In this document: positions 1 to 10,226 of the stretch, one piece after another
Layout of the letters: each line of letters begins with the position of its first letter
Numbering within the stretch: the first letter of the stretch is position 1
Assembly: GCA_001642415.1 (NCBI GenBank)
Contig: LTDK01000057.1
Coordinates: 1-22,641, forward strand
Source of the DNA: Nematocida ironsii
Lineage: Eukaryota > Microsporidia
Direction: 5' to 3'
Length of the DNA: 22,641 nt
Notes under the pieces: model-generated
What the model was told of the DNA's origin: nothing
The model's database searches: none
Seen by the model: only the letters and a program-made list of their open reading frames with translations
Position numbers and translations under genes: made by a program

Positions 1-477
1 CCACAGAATGAAAATGAGCCACCTGCCATACAAACAGTACTAGGCATAAACTACAACGATTTGATGAAGATAAAAAAGATGAATATGGTTTCTGTTAAAA
101 ATCTTGATCCACTTTATAAGATATTTGATTGGGTAAAGAAGCAGAAAACTCCTAACATAGAAGACTTAAAGATTCCCAATTGGATCACTGGGTGGCTAGA
201 TTCACAGATGAACTGGCCGGTCAAGCCGCAATTTGAAAAAACAGTCGCCCACTTTACTGAAAATATTTCAACCAGAAATTATATTTCGGGATATATTGTA
301 AAGCAGTTTGTTGTCTTTCATAGAGCGCCGGGCGTATCCTCAGCAAAAATAATTATTGGAACTTTTAAAAAAGACTTCATTATGTTTCGGAACCGATTGC
401 ATAGACTTAATGTACAAATCTCGCTCAGCACAGTAAAGATGCCATACGCGCAAAAAGAGTTAAATGCGCTTCTATAA
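1..477 (+). CDS. 3' end of a family-B protein (W-x3-Q-x2-W C-terminal domain), 5' truncated by the window edge
   Basis: The frame is open from base 1 to the TAA at 475-477, giving 158 visible residues. The ATG at 64 is probably not the start, because the residues just before it (VLGINYNDL) align with ILGITLDEI in the gene at 8529-9590. Downstream, NWITGWLDSQMNW matches NWIASQLRW there and DWLSTQVVW in the gene at 12468-13778. A later GTFKKDFIMFRNRL block matches GSFQAHFLIFMRVL in the 8529 gene. So this is the conserved C-terminal domain of a paralogous family, and the missing N-terminus probably carries a signal peptide and a linker, as in the relatives. No catalytic motif is visible and the function is unknown. 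An imperfect copy of the recurring TTTCGG motif follows the stop by about 100 bases. Confidence 0.8.
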   Translation, partial: PQNENEPPAIQTVLGINYNDLMKIKKMNMVSVKNLDPLYKIFDWVKKQKTPNIEDLKIPNWITGWLDSQMNWPVKPQFEKTVAHFTENISTRNYISGYIVKQFVVFHRAPGVSSAKIIIGTFKKDFIMFRNRLHRLNVQISLSTVKMPYAQKELNALL

Positions 478-986
478 AATATTCCTACCTTCCTATATAT
501 AATCCAAAATGCAATTCTCTTACAAGTATTAGTATAAAAATAAAATTAAAGCATAAAAGAATTAAGCAAAGTTATTCTGGTTATTTCGGTGTATAGACAT
601 CCAAATAGATTATTAGGCTGGTAAAAACATATCATAGTATAACAATAAATTGTGGGCTACCATGAGTTATTAAAAATAAATATCATTTATGACTTACATA
701 GAATGGAACAAGATAATGTGCGGTTTTTTCCTGTAAAGCTTAGGCATACGAAAACTTGTTCTTTATTGAAATACAAAAACTCTTATATAGTTCTAATTCC
801 AATCATTCATGATAGCAACACGCATATTACTATCCCAAATGATAGATAGCCTTATATTAGTATCACATGCTAACCATTGCTATTCTGGATCTCACTATCC
901 AAAACCAACATGAATATTTATTTACTTTTAAGCTCTTTATATAGTTTTGTGTTTTTGATCTTTACTCACACCATCATTTATGCTAT

Positions 987-1052
987 TAGTAGTTGGCGCT
1001 GCTAGTGCTCCATGTGGGTTGCCGACTACTAGCCTATTGATAATAATAGGCT
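987..1052. repeat. Two back-to-back inverted repeats in a locally GC-richer patch
   Basis: TAGTAGTTGGC (987-997) pairs with GCCGACTACTA (1021-1031) as an 11-bp stem with one G-U wobble and a 23-nt loop. Directly abutting it, AGCCTATT (1031-1038) pairs exactly with AATAGGCT (1045-1052) across a 6-nt loop. The patch is richer in G and C than its surroundings. It could be part of a structured RNA, a decayed gene fragment or chance. No tRNA-like T-loop was found. Confidence 0.4.
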
Positions 1053-1231
1053 GTATCCATCGCTCCTAAGGTCATTGTCTATTAAAAACTTAAGATCATA
1101 TCCAGTAGAATGCCCCCAACAGGCGATTATAGTATCTATTCTCCTATAAGAAATCAAAAAAGATGGTGCTCTTCTATTTTTTGAGTTGCTAATATTTTAT
1201 TTGGAATATTGCTATTATTGTATTATTTCTT

Positions 1232-1250
1232 TATAATAATAATAATAATA
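1232..1250. repeat. TAA trinucleotide microsatellite
   Basis: About six consecutive TAA units lie roughly 100 bp upstream of the start at 1347. This is a simple-sequence repeat with no other visible feature, and its length is likely to vary between isolates. Confidence 0.6.
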
Positions 1251-1346
1251 GAAAATACACTTTATATAATAGTCTAAAAAAGAAAAAAGATGCGATTCAA
1301 TTTATCTATTATAAATATAAATAAAATATATTTATAGATAATAAAA

Positions 1347-4265
1347 ATGTGCATAAAAGATAAGATAAAGTCTAAGGCAACAGGTTTTTATGGATGCCCC
1401 AAGAAAGAATCCTATTTTAGAGGAGAATCCACATGGAAACAGAAATCAAGAAATACAAAGCATTTGCTATTATTTTTGGTGATTATTATTATTATTCAGA
1501 CATACAGAGTATCTGCAGAGTTTCTAATAAAAGAAATACAAGAAATAGAAAAATATATAATTGATGGGGGAGAGAGAGGAAAGTTAGTAGTGAGCAAGAA
1601 AGGCGCACTGCACCCACTAAGGGCATACCTATCCACCCGCCTTAAGCACATGGAAAATAAAAGATTTCTTTCTGGCCAGATAAACATAGCACGTAAGTTG
1701 AAGATTATAAAGCTTTCAAAAGAAGACATCCAATTTATATTTATAGAATCAAAGGAACAGGACTGTGTTCATGCTATTCTGCATGGAGAAAAGGAGGTAG
1801 TGAAGTACATAAGAGAATTCTTTAACACCTTCATTGGCATGTTTCCATCGCATAACAATGAGCTGTCTATAGAATCAAGTGATCTGCAGTCTTTTTATGT
1901 ATTTATGCAAACCAACAGAGGCACTGGTGTTGACTACAGACTGCTTGCGTGTCTCTTGCTTATTTCCGAGGGAGTTAATATTCCTCTTGCAGTTAAAAAG
2001 AATAAGGACAGCGCGGATATTGCTCTGTGCAAGGTCAATAAAAATGAAGAGGAAGCATTTCGGGTTGACATAGGGCCATTTGGCAATAACAACACAGTTA
2101 AAAATATAATTCAGTTTTTTATAAGAAATAGAACCAACCCAGTTCTACAGAAAGAAAGGTTTGTAGAGCCAACCACACTGGAAGACTACAGGACTGGGCG
2201 GTTTATGAACAGTCCAAAGTTTCTCATTGAGGGATATATAAACATGTACATAGACACGGTGAAAGATGCGTGCTCTTTTATTCAAACTGTTCATGACCTG
2301 CTACAGGAGTGCATGTCAAGCAAGAAAAAGAAGAGCCCAAACAGTCTGTACAGAGCAGCAGAGTCTGTTTTTACCAGATATTTTGATTCCTTTTCCGAGT
2401 TGCCGGCACAGGAAACAGAAGAAGGGGCTGACACTAGCACTAGAGCTGGTACATGCGCAGAAAACGAAGAGGCCTGTCCATCTACAAATACTGTGCCATC
2501 TGAAGAGGAGGTGATCATGGGACTTTTGGAGTATTCAGAATTGGTACTTATGGAAAAAGAGAAGGGAAATTTATATTTAGATGGAGGAGTTTATACAAAG
2601 TACTTAAATAATGGTGTTCCTTATCAAAAAAATGAATTGTACTGGCACTGCCTGTATAACACCTATTTGAGCTTTATGTTTAACCGTGAAATTGGTATTG
2701 GTGGAAGAATAAACTGTTTTATAGAAACAATTACACAGGAAGAAAGCATTGTAAATTCTGGCATAAACAGCTTCTTTTTAGACACATTTATCCAAGATAG
2801 GTCATCAAATATGTCACAGCTATTTATACAACTTGCATACTGCATAGAAAAAAATAATCTGGACAAGAACAATTACATAGTTCGCTTTTTAGAAAATGGA
2901 TTAAGAACCATAAACTTTGGCAAGAATGATGTTAGGGGTGTAATTTCGCTTATTTATGAGTTTTTAAAGGTCAAAAGCGGCATGTTCCCACACATAATAC
3001 TAGAGGACACTGAAACTCGGCTGCGCAAATTTTATGTTGGTGAGTTGTCTCTAATATACAACCGTACAGAATACTATAAAAATCCTGCGCGGGATCTAGC
3101 AGAGACTATAAAGAGGGAAATTCTTACAAATGAAGTAATTCCAAAATACAAAGTAGGCATGCTGTCTGATGTTCTTATAAATTCTGGCACAGAGGTGGGG
3201 ATGAAGATAGTTCGGTGCTTAACTAACAACGGAGCAAACATGCGATATCTTGTTTTGATTAGGAACAGTATTTGGGCTGCAGAGAGGTTGGGTGCATCTA
3301 GTGTACGTAATGATTATGTTAATACACTTCTTCTGGCTGTAATTGGTGTAGCTAGTGTTGAAAAAGGCCGATTTGCAAGTATTATAACTCAGTGCTTTGA
3401 AATCATGGTTGTAGAGGAGAAGAAAATATGCCTGGATGCATGGGAGGATAGCATTGTGGAGCTAGAAAGTATAATAGCAGCTCTTAAGACAGTGCTAAAA
3501 GTAAAGGAAAAGAAACCATTCCCGAAAAAGCTGCATGCATTAATACATAGCACAAAAAACAAGCAGGCACAACTTATATTAAAAGCGAAAAAAGAACGTA
3601 TAAAGATGAATGTTTTGCAGGAGTTGCGAAAAGAAGCATGCGAACGTGAAGAAACTAGATTGACTAAAATGGGATGTTTGTCATCTATGATGATTAGAAC
3701 GCTGTCTGCGATTGGGTCCCTGCGAACACTGCAATGCCTGGATGAAGATACTAAAGATCTACTGTCAACAGCCAGTCAAATTTTAACCATGGTATGCACG
3801 CTAGGGGGAAGAATAGAAATGGCGATTTCTGCAGCCCAAGAGAAATGTAGTAAAATTAGTTATGATAAAATGACCGATATGATAGTACCAGATTTAGACA
3901 AAATGGGCAGTATAAGTTCTATAAATGCAATCACCAACAATATATTAAAGGAATTGCATGCACCAACTGAGATTGAGAAAATGCTAATAGGAATAGAGCT
4001 GATGGAGAGGTATAGAATAAAGCTGTGTAAGATAGTTAATGAAGTAGAAGCCACTCTGGTTTTGTTAGGAAAAAAGCTTTTGCATGGCTATACTCCAGAG
4101 GATAGCAGAGAAATAAGCCTAATATTAATTACTATATTAAAGGTTCTAGGCCATATAGATATAGCAACAAATGAGAGCATATATAGTGAAGTGGCAGCAG
4201 AAAATGAGAATATACAGCCAGAAGAGGACAATCCGGCTGTCAATGAATGTAATGGGCAAAACTAG
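1347..4265 (+). CDS. Large secreted or membrane-anchored family-A protein, divergent member, 972 aa
   Basis: The function is unknown. It is paralogous to the genes at 5065-8082 and 19635-22439. After a 39-residue basic N-region comes a hydrophobic core (residues 40-51, five consecutive Ile codons) ending near VSA-E, which looks like a signal peptide or signal anchor. No later in-frame ATG lies before the mature region. Shared blocks are GALHPLRAYL (about 86), MFPS..ELSIES (about 165), LLLISEGVNIPL (about 203) and FLIEGYI (about 292). A Glu/Thr-rich insert (about 350-390) is absent from the paralogs. Similarity weakens in the second half, and a charged helical segment (about 745-770) has no obvious equivalent in them. 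The stop TAG is followed by AT-rich DNA. The architecture resembles the large host-exposed families reported for Nematocida; that link is inference. Confidence 0.88.
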   Translation: MCIKDKIKSKATGFYGCPKKESYFRGESTWKQKSRNTKHLLLFLVIIIIIQTYRVSAEFLIKEIQEIEKYIIDGGERGKLVVSKKGALHPLRAYLSTRLKHMENKRFLSGQINIARKLKIIKLSKEDIQFIFIESKEQDCVHAILHGEKEVVKYIREFFNTFIGMFPSHNNELSIESSDLQSFYVFMQTNRGTGVDYRLLACLLLISEGVNIPLAVKKNKDSADIALCKVNKNEEEAFRVDIGPFGNNNTVKNIIQFFIRNRTNPVLQKERFVEPTTLEDYRTGRFMNSPKFLIEGYINMYIDTVKDACSFIQTVHDLLQECMSSKKKKSPNSLYRAAESVFTRYFDSFSELPAQETEEGADTSTRAGTCAENEEACPSTNTVPSEEEVIMGLLEYSELVLMEKEKGNLYLDGGVYTKYLNNGVPYQKNELYWHCLYNTYLSFMFNREIGIGGRINCFIETITQEESIVNSGINSFFLDTFIQDRSSNMSQLFIQLAYCIEKNNLDKNNYIVRFLENGLRTINFGKNDVRGVISLIYEFLKVKSGMFPHIILEDTETRLRKFYVGELSLIYNRTEYYKNPARDLAETIKREILTNEVIPKYKVGMLSDVLINSGTEVGMKIVRCLTNNGANMRYLVLIRNSIWAAERLGASSVRNDYVNTLLLAVIGVASVEKGRFASIITQCFEIMVVEEKKICLDAWEDSIVELESIIAALKTVLKVKEKKPFPKKLHALIHSTKNKQAQLILKAKKERIKMNVLQELRKEACEREETRLTKMGCLSSMMIRTLSAIGSLRTLQCLDEDTKDLLSTASQILTMVCTLGGRIEMAISAAQEKCSKISYDKMTDMIVPDLDKMGSISSINAITNNILKELHAPTEIEKMLIGIELMERYRIKLCKIVNEVEATLVLLGKKLLHGYTPEDSREISLILITILKVLGHIDIATNESIYSEVAAENENIQPEEDNPAVNECNGQN

Positions 4266-5064
4266 CTAGGATAGTTTCAGAATATTTAAAAGTATAACAT
4301 ATGCTTACATGCATCATATGCAGAGTATAGAAAGATAAAGATATATCTTCGATATTATGATCTGGAAAGCATATATTATCTTTGGGGCATTTTGAGATAT
4401 ATATTATCTTATGAACAGGGCTATTAAAATATTTTAATATACACTGTGTAGTATACAAATTAATTCACTTACATAGCATTTATTATTATACATTAGCTTA
4501 TCAATTATTTATTATAAAACACATGTCTATAATACTAACAGAAAAGACTCTGCGTGATGTTAGTTGTTTATTAGGCCATTTATTTATTTAACTACTTATA
4601 ACCCGAAATAACTTGAAATTCATAGACTGACTATTTCTATTTTTACTTTAATAAAAACCAAATTTACAGTTTATTCATTCTATACAAGATACATGCACAA
4701 ATATTGGTATATGGCAATGAACTATCCCAGTACATGTAAGTGATATATTATTATAGCTATTTGACATGATGAAACATTTAAACCTTCATGCCTTTCTGTC
4801 TTCTGTCCAATACACTAGAAATTAAACATTAATTTTTTCTTGTTATTGACTGTTTAGGCAATTACTGCTTTTTATGGAAAGGAGGTATTATGCATTTTAT
4901 AACCACTTCTGGAGTATTTATTAAACTAAAAATCAAACAGACAGAATTTTAAACTATGCCACAAATAGAGGAAGTTGAATAACCAATAGGCCAACATACC
5001 CCGTTATTTAGTTCTACTCCTAAATGTCTTAAATATCAATTAAATGATTTTAATTTTTTAACGG
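4266..5064. other. Intergenic region with a TTTCGGGTTA motif and short direct repeats
   Basis: No gene is supported in these 799 bases. ATATATTATCTT occurs twice (about 4371 and 4401). An exact minus-strand copy of the 12-bp motif TATTTCGGGTTA lies at 4599-4610. A T/A-rich run (GATTTTAATTTTTTAA) ends 4 bases before the ATG at 5065 and may be the AAATTT-like start-proximal signal described in microsporidia. Confidence 0.5.
4599..4610 (-). promoter_or_regulatory. Copy of recurrent intergenic motif TATTTCGGGTTA
   Basis: TAACCCGAAATA on the plus strand is the exact reverse complement of the 12-mer at 11772-11783. It lies 334 bp after the stop at 4265 and 455 bp before the start at 5065. Its role is unknown; it could be a transcription-factor site, a 3' processing element or a dispersed repeat. 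Confidence 0.35.
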
Positions 5065-8000
5065 ATGCAATTTAGCGAAATCATAAAAATATTACTGATG
5101 GCGCGCCCTATATACGCACAGCTAGAGCTAGAAGAAATAAAGAAAGTAGAAAGCACTCAGTTTGGTGCCAATAAAACTGAATGCATTAACCCAGACGGAG
5201 CGCTTAGTCCCATACGTGGATACATCCTGCACAAAAGCGGGCATATGCACAACAAGAGATTTTTCTCCCCTGAGATAGATATATCATATAGCATGAAGAA
5301 GGCTAATAACTCTTCTGGCAATGTGATAGATTATACGTATACTAGAAAGCCAGGGCAAGACAAGGCGCGTAAAGAAGATGAAGACTCTGGGGAAACAGAG
5401 GGATATTTATATAGCTACTACCAGCAGATTATACATATGTTTCCATCTGCCATGGGTGATCTATCAATTTCATCGGGAATATCTAATTCATTTTCTCGGT
5501 TTATTGCAGAGCACAGAAAAACTCCAGATGTATTGTACGTTCTAAGTGCTTTGCTTCTGCTTTCTGAAGGAGTGGATGTTCCCATCGAAGTAGAGAGGAT
5601 TAATACTACCAAAAATGAAGAAAATAGCGTGCGTCTGGTTATGAGGAAACAAAATGCAGATGGCTTCTATGCCAACTTGGACATGTGCCTAAAGAATATA
5701 AACCCTGCTTACAAAGAAAGGAAGATCACTCAAACAAAAACAGAAAAAACTGTGAATTTCTTTAAATCAGCAGCACACCAGGCCGGATTAGCCATACCTG
5801 CCGCCCATGCAGAACCAGACACATATAAACAGTTCATGACAGGCGAGTTCTTGAATACTCCGCAGTTTCTGATTCAGTCATACATATACGAGTTTATTGA
5901 CTCGGCAGACATGTACATTAAATTTGTAGGTGCTGTGTACACTCTTCTTACTGATTATATAAATAATATTGACGAGTACACGTGTAATAATAAGGAGCAT
6001 GCGCAAAAAGTATTGAATAGCCTGTTTATGCAGCGCGGCAGTGACCTGGCCCCTTCTGAGTATACTGCTTATTTATGTAAGCTAGCAGAAGCAAGAGAAC
6101 AATACACAGCAACCCCATTTATAAATGATTCACAAGCACCCAAGCCTACATCAGTGCATACCTGCAGGAAAAAACCCCGCATGTACTCTGCTGGCATTGA
6201 CACTGGGTATTGCAACTATGTAGAGGCACTGCTGCTCGGCCTGTTCTGCTGCTTTGCCTTTGACCCAGAAACAAGGAAGTACACTACTGAGCACATGCCT
6301 TCTCCGTCAAAAGAGCTACAGGAGTTTTTCAATAAGTACAGCCAGCCAGAAGTGTCTGTAGACTATGCCATGCACAAGGAGTGGTGCAGGGTTGTGTCAA
6401 GTTTAGATCACAGGAAGGTCATTTATCTAAGAAGAGACAGAAACCAAATAGGCTCTGGTATACTTAATATACTGCGCGCGATACAGGCAGTGGCTGGAAG
6501 CACTAAGAGCATAGATAATGCTATTTCTGACTTAAAGAATATGCGTGCCAAGGAAGCTCTGGAGAAAGAAGACCGGGAAGTGGTAGAGAGCGCACTACAG
6601 GCGGTCTTCAAGTCGCTCTCTAAGAACAAGCATGTAAATGTGCGGTGTGGAGAGATAAAGATCTCCAAACTGGTGGGCATGGATAGAGATTTGTATCTGG
6701 CAGCTTCAAACCAAATTCAGATTTCATATGTACACAACAATGCATATGGCCAAGTGCATTTAGAGATTAGCCATGACTGCCCAGAGATTTCTATCCCTGC
6801 GAGTATGGTCTTAATCGGTGCAGAAGAAAAGAAAAAACTCGAGAGCATACAAAAAGAAAGTCTATACCCGAAAACCTATATGCAGTGTCTGATACACCAG
6901 TACTTAAACATTCTTCTGAGACAAATAAACGGGCATGAGCAGGGCAAATACATTATAAACAGAGAGACTGTGCATATGATTCGCAATATACATAGCTCTC
7001 CAAATACTCTGTTATTGTGGGGAAGTCTGGAGAATTTGGAATACAAGGCGTGCATTGTTAAACAAGTGCTGCTCCAAACAAGCAGTATGTCTCTAAACAC
7101 AGACAATCGGGTAGTACGCTTTACTGCAAACCTCATAGGCAGTGTGTCGTTGGATGACCTGTATATAAGGCAGCGAATTCTAATGGGATGTCTTTATAAT
7201 AGAAACTACCGGCAGTACTATCCTCGCATTGAGTATGACGATCTGCAGGCACTCTCTTCTGATGATGGGGCTGGATCTGCTGTATCCTCTCTAGTGGCCG
7301 ATGCACTGGCTACGGATATATCACCTGCTGCGTTCATTAGTGCATTTGAGTCCATGCTACATGCTTACAGAAACACGCACTGCATGTTTTGGTGGATTGC
7401 CAGCGAGTATGCCTGCATTGGAGTACTTGAGAATCTCTGCAAAGAAAATAATCCTCAGCCAGTATATAGAGATAATGTAGTCCTAAGAGGCCTTTCTTCT
7501 GATTCTGAAAGTAGTAGTGATGAGGAGACACTTTGCACAAACAAAGAGTCAGCAAGCGCGTTCTTTAGACATAGTGAGTCTAATAATATTCAATTTGATC
7601 ACAGAAGTATACAGTTAAAATCTAGCAAAGACACTATGCCAGTGCACGAGGAGGTGATATTATACATAAAGTGCATTTTAAGATTAATAACCCGGAATAT
7701 ACACATACCAGATGGGTACTGCATAAATGACATTTATGTGTGTTGGCTTGTTCACATCTGCGGCTTGTCCCAAAAGCCTGCGCCTTCTCTCATTAAACTT
7801 ATTGCATGCGAGTTTATAGACCCTTCTACGCTGTCAGACAGCTTTATGCGAATTATACCTGGAGGTGCCTGGCATGGTGTTTTGCAACGTGTCTGTACTG
7901 TGCTTCTGAACTGTCTAGATGTATTATTTACTTCTCATAACAGCCGAGGGAGAGAGAAGTACATGGAAATTCTGAAGTTCTTTACAGAAAGAAAGAAAAC

Positions 8001-8082
8001 TGCACTGAAAGACCCTGCGGCATCAACACGCAGGCTGTGCACATCAGAAAGTGGCTTGCTTGTATTTGAGATGCAGTTATAA
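5065..8082 (+). CDS. Large secreted family-A protein, 1005 aa
   Basis: This is a full-length paralog of the 19635-22439 gene and, more distantly, of 1347-4265. The start is fixed by an in-frame TAA two codons upstream. The N-terminus is a short signal peptide (IIKILLMA core, likely cut at YA-Q, residue 18-19). It lacks the long basic N-region of both paralogs. Shared blocks are GALSPIRGYI (about 45), MFPSAMGDLSI (about 125), ALLLLSEGVDVPI (about 162), TPQFLIQSYI (about 265), VFKSLSKNK (about 515), LLLWGSLENLEYKA (about 648) and GCLYNRNYRQYYP (about 708). An acidic Ser run, SSDSESSSDEET (about 810-823), is an insertion relative to the 934-aa paralog. No enzymatic motif is seen. An AATAAAA stretch 12 bases after the stop may be a polyadenylation signal. 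Probable role: host-exposed protein (inference). Confidence 0.9.
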   Translation: MQFSEIIKILLMARPIYAQLELEEIKKVESTQFGANKTECINPDGALSPIRGYILHKSGHMHNKRFFSPEIDISYSMKKANNSSGNVIDYTYTRKPGQDKARKEDEDSGETEGYLYSYYQQIIHMFPSAMGDLSISSGISNSFSRFIAEHRKTPDVLYVLSALLLLSEGVDVPIEVERINTTKNEENSVRLVMRKQNADGFYANLDMCLKNINPAYKERKITQTKTEKTVNFFKSAAHQAGLAIPAAHAEPDTYKQFMTGEFLNTPQFLIQSYIYEFIDSADMYIKFVGAVYTLLTDYINNIDEYTCNNKEHAQKVLNSLFMQRGSDLAPSEYTAYLCKLAEAREQYTATPFINDSQAPKPTSVHTCRKKPRMYSAGIDTGYCNYVEALLLGLFCCFAFDPETRKYTTEHMPSPSKELQEFFNKYSQPEVSVDYAMHKEWCRVVSSLDHRKVIYLRRDRNQIGSGILNILRAIQAVAGSTKSIDNAISDLKNMRAKEALEKEDREVVESALQAVFKSLSKNKHVNVRCGEIKISKLVGMDRDLYLAASNQIQISYVHNNAYGQVHLEISHDCPEISIPASMVLIGAEEKKKLESIQKESLYPKTYMQCLIHQYLNILLRQINGHEQGKYIINRETVHMIRNIHSSPNTLLLWGSLENLEYKACIVKQVLLQTSSMSLNTDNRVVRFTANLIGSVSLDDLYIRQRILMGCLYNRNYRQYYPRIEYDDLQALSSDDGAGSAVSSLVADALATDISPAAFISAFESMLHAYRNTHCMFWWIASEYACIGVLENLCKENNPQPVYRDNVVLRGLSSDSESSSDEETLCTNKESASAFFRHSESNNIQFDHRSIQLKSSKDTMPVHEEVILYIKCILRLITRNIHIPDGYCINDIYVCWLVHICGLSQKPAPSLIKLIACEFIDPSTLSDSFMRIIPGGAWHGVLQRVCTVLLNCLDVLFTSHNSRGREKYMEILKFFTERKKTALKDPAASTRRLCTSESGLLVFEMQL

Positions 8083-8528
8083 TTTGTGTATGAATAATAA
8101 AAGAAGGTTGTACGCACTCTAACCTATAGTATTAAATTAAAAATATTGGATGTGTTATATCCCAAAGTGCAAAAGTTCTGTTTGCTTTTGACTTTTATAC
8201 TATGCAGTAGAATTGCATGTTTTCTTGTGGGTTGAGCTGTTTAAATAAATAGTTGGTGGTTTAGAGCTGCTACAAAAGAAACCAAATATTTAATTATGTG
8301 ATAGCATGCAAAAGTGCTATAAGACTCAAATCGTTTTATTTAAGCATGTTATTATTTATAAGACATAAATAATATTTTATCTGAAGATAAGTCTGAGTCA
8401 CCAAGTTTATTTGCTTTATTCATACGATAGAAGTTATGATATTTCTTTAAAATATAGAAATCCTAATATTTTATTTTAATAGATCATGCATAGTTCACAT
8501 TATTTAAAGACTGTCTTTTTTTCTTAAA
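8083..8528. other. Intergenic region with one AT-only hairpin
   Basis: No gene is supported. TATTATTTAT (8350-8359) and ATAAATAATA (8365-8374) form a perfect 10-bp inverted repeat around a 5-base loop, about 270 bp after the upstream stop. A T-rich run (GTCTTTTTTTCTTAAA) immediately precedes the ATG at 8529. Confidence 0.5.
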
Positions 8529-9590
8529 ATGCATTCTATAGAAATAAATACACTAAAAAAAAGACTTATTCTATCTGTTCTTTCTACGGGATATCTGCTG
8601 TTTATTTGTCTGGATGTGCGCGTGTGCATTATCCCTGGCAGCAAAGAAGAAATGAAAGAGCTTAATAGAAGCACAGAAGTGGATTCTATCACACAAAATA
8701 CTAGTAGGGCAGAGATAGTGTACCAGGAAAGAGCAGACTCATCTGAGATTATTAATATACTTAATGATCTGAATCGGCCTGATAGCGACTCCTCTACATG
8801 CAGTTCATCCGAATGCACTTTATCGTTATCAAGTGAGGATAATTCACAGCTGGATGCGCTGTCTTCTGACAAAGAAGAGAATTCATTTTCTTCTGACAAT
8901 ATAGGGGATTTACCTGCTATAAATGCACAAATAGAAAATGCCTCTCCGGATACACAGCAAAGTACAAGTACAAGTAAAAACACAGAGAATACACGGAGTC
9001 TGTCTGCTTACAAAGAACAGAGCGTAGATGAAATGCCAGATACCTCTGAAAGAGCTGAAACAGACAGCTTGGAAAGCCTAGAATTCCTTCAAAGGAGAGT
9101 AGAGATGCCCCAAACCGATGAAGAACTGCGCGTGATACAAAAAATACTTGGAATAACTCTGGATGAAATATATGACCTAAGAATGTCCAACTACATAATC
9201 ATACAAAAGGATACTCCCATTAGATTTATATTCTCTTGGGCGCTAAGCGCACAGAAATTCAAGCAGGAAAACAGACCAGTTCCCTCTGTGGTTACAAATT
9301 GGATTGCCTCCCAGCTGCGGTGGCTTAAACCAAGCATGCTCGGACCACCAAGCATAAAAATCATACAAAACAATGCATTGCGTGGATACTTTACAGGGTG
9401 CATCATACGAAGGCTCCAAGTCTCTCTGCTCTCATCAGATGGAAAAACTTTGGAGTATTTCACAGGCAGTTTCCAGGCACACTTTTTAATATTTATGCGT
9501 GTGCTGTACAGACAAGGCTTATACTTCTCAATTGACCAGCTAAATACACTAGACAAAGTAGAAGAAAACTCTGCTTCTGTCGAGAGTTAA
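8529..9590 (+). CDS. Family-B protein: N-terminal membrane segment, Ser/acidic linker, conserved C-terminal domain, 353 aa
   Basis: The function is unknown. Residues 12-35 form a hydrophobic signal peptide or signal anchor (RLILSVLSTGYLLFICL). Residues about 40-190 are low-complexity and rich in Ser, Asp and Glu, including SSEDNSQLDALSSDKEE, and are probably disordered. Residues about 195-345 are the conserved domain shared with the genes at 1-477 and 12468-13778: ILGITLDEI (206), NWIASQLRW (257), GYFTGCIIRRLQVSL (about 286) and GSFQAHFLIFMRVL (313). The match to the truncated 1-477 gene is clear across about 140 residues, and that to 12468-13778 is more distant. The ATG at 8529 is used because the hydrophobic segment follows it directly. 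AATAAA occurs at 9657-9662, 67 bases after the stop. Confidence 0.87.
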   Translation: MHSIEINTLKKRLILSVLSTGYLLFICLDVRVCIIPGSKEEMKELNRSTEVDSITQNTSRAEIVYQERADSSEIINILNDLNRPDSDSSTCSSSECTLSLSSEDNSQLDALSSDKEENSFSSDNIGDLPAINAQIENASPDTQQSTSTSKNTENTRSLSAYKEQSVDEMPDTSERAETDSLESLEFLQRRVEMPQTDEELRVIQKILGITLDEIYDLRMSNYIIIQKDTPIRFIFSWALSAQKFKQENRPVPSVVTNWIASQLRWLKPSMLGPPSIKIIQNNALRGYFTGCIIRRLQVSLLSSDGKTLEYFTGSFQAHFLIFMRVLYRQGLYFSIDQLNTLDKVEENSASVES

Positions 9591-10226
9591 CTTTATACAG
9601 CGTGTTGTTCATGATATATAGCAGAAGTAATACTCGAATATTAGCCATAATTTAAGAATAAATCAGTCTGTGTAGAAATGGTTTTAAAATATTTATTTCA
9701 ATTCTATTATATAGGCATTAGTATAATTATATAAATATTGTTTGAAATTTGAAATACTTTACTATTATAACTTGTTTATCTTTCATAGATCGTTTACATA
9801 GAGCAGTACTATGATATCTTCAGATTGGATTTTAGGTCATTTCAGGTTATACCATAAACTACATTCAACTGCTTCTGCTTAGAACTGTGTATGCTAATGT
9901 TCTTGTGTATGCATTTGCTTCTTTTAGATGCTCTATTATCTATCTGCATCAATTGATCATTTTGTAATCTCCTTGTAAATATGCGATGTGATCACAAATC
10001 AACTTGATGTACATGCATCATGCAGTGTGCACCAAGAATTTTCAGTTTGGGTTAGTTCGGGGTAAGACACTATAGCTATTGATAAAATGGCCTTTGAATA
10101 ACAACCGCTGTGCAGAAAAGGTTATATTCACTTCATAGATGGGCAGTTACTGCTGTGTGCTTTGTGCACAGGGGTCTCTTTTTGCTGGGTACTCTGCCAC
10201 ATTTATTTTCTTTTCCTTACCACTAT
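9591..10226. other. Region before the 10227 gene, including an ATG-less hydrophobic leader frame
   Basis: From 10098 the frame of the 10227 gene is already open; an in-frame TGA sits at 10095-10097. Bases 10110-10226 would encode a leader with a hydrophobic core (AVTAVCFVHRGLFLLG), but no ATG occurs in frame before 10227. Candidate non-AUG starts are ATA at 10098 and GTG at 10110. Degenerate copies of the recurrent motif lie near 9838 (CATTTCAGGTTATA) and 10050 (GGGTTAGTTCGGGG). Nothing else gene-like is seen. Confidence 0.45.

Larger units (their letters stand above)
478..1346. other. Intergenic region with an inverted-repeat cluster and a TAA microsatellite
   Basis: This is AT-rich DNA between two plus-strand genes. 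It holds an imperfect TTTCGG motif (579-594), two adjacent inverted repeats (987-1052), and a (TAA)n microsatellite at about 1232-1250. A 65-codon open frame at 652-849 begins with GTG, has no family resemblance and is not called a gene. A 29-codon ATG frame (980-1069) overlaps the inverted repeats. The final 60 bases before the start at 1347 are almost pure A/T. Confidence 0.6.

Noticed and set aside
61..477. Gene starting at 61 or 64 within the first frame
   Set aside because: The frame is open to base 1 and residues upstream of the Met align with the paralog at 8529, so the gene is cut by the window edge and does not start here.
652..849. 65-codon open frame
   Set aside because: It begins with GTG, has no family resemblance or signal segment, and lies in AT-rich spacer where such frames arise by chance.
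987..1052. tRNA gene in the GC-richer patch
   Set aside because: The stems do not form a cloverleaf and no TTCGA-type T-loop or acceptor pairing is visible.
8504..8983. 159-codon minus-strand frame opposite the 8529 gene
   Set aside because: It is the antisense of a Ser/acidic-rich coding region, and the plus-strand frame has a membrane segment and a conserved domain.
10062..10115. Possible 54-nt intron (GTAAG...CAG) supplying a start to the 10227 gene
   Set aside because: Joining it to the open ATG frame at 10013 is out of phase, and Nematocida are reported to lack introns and splicing machinery.
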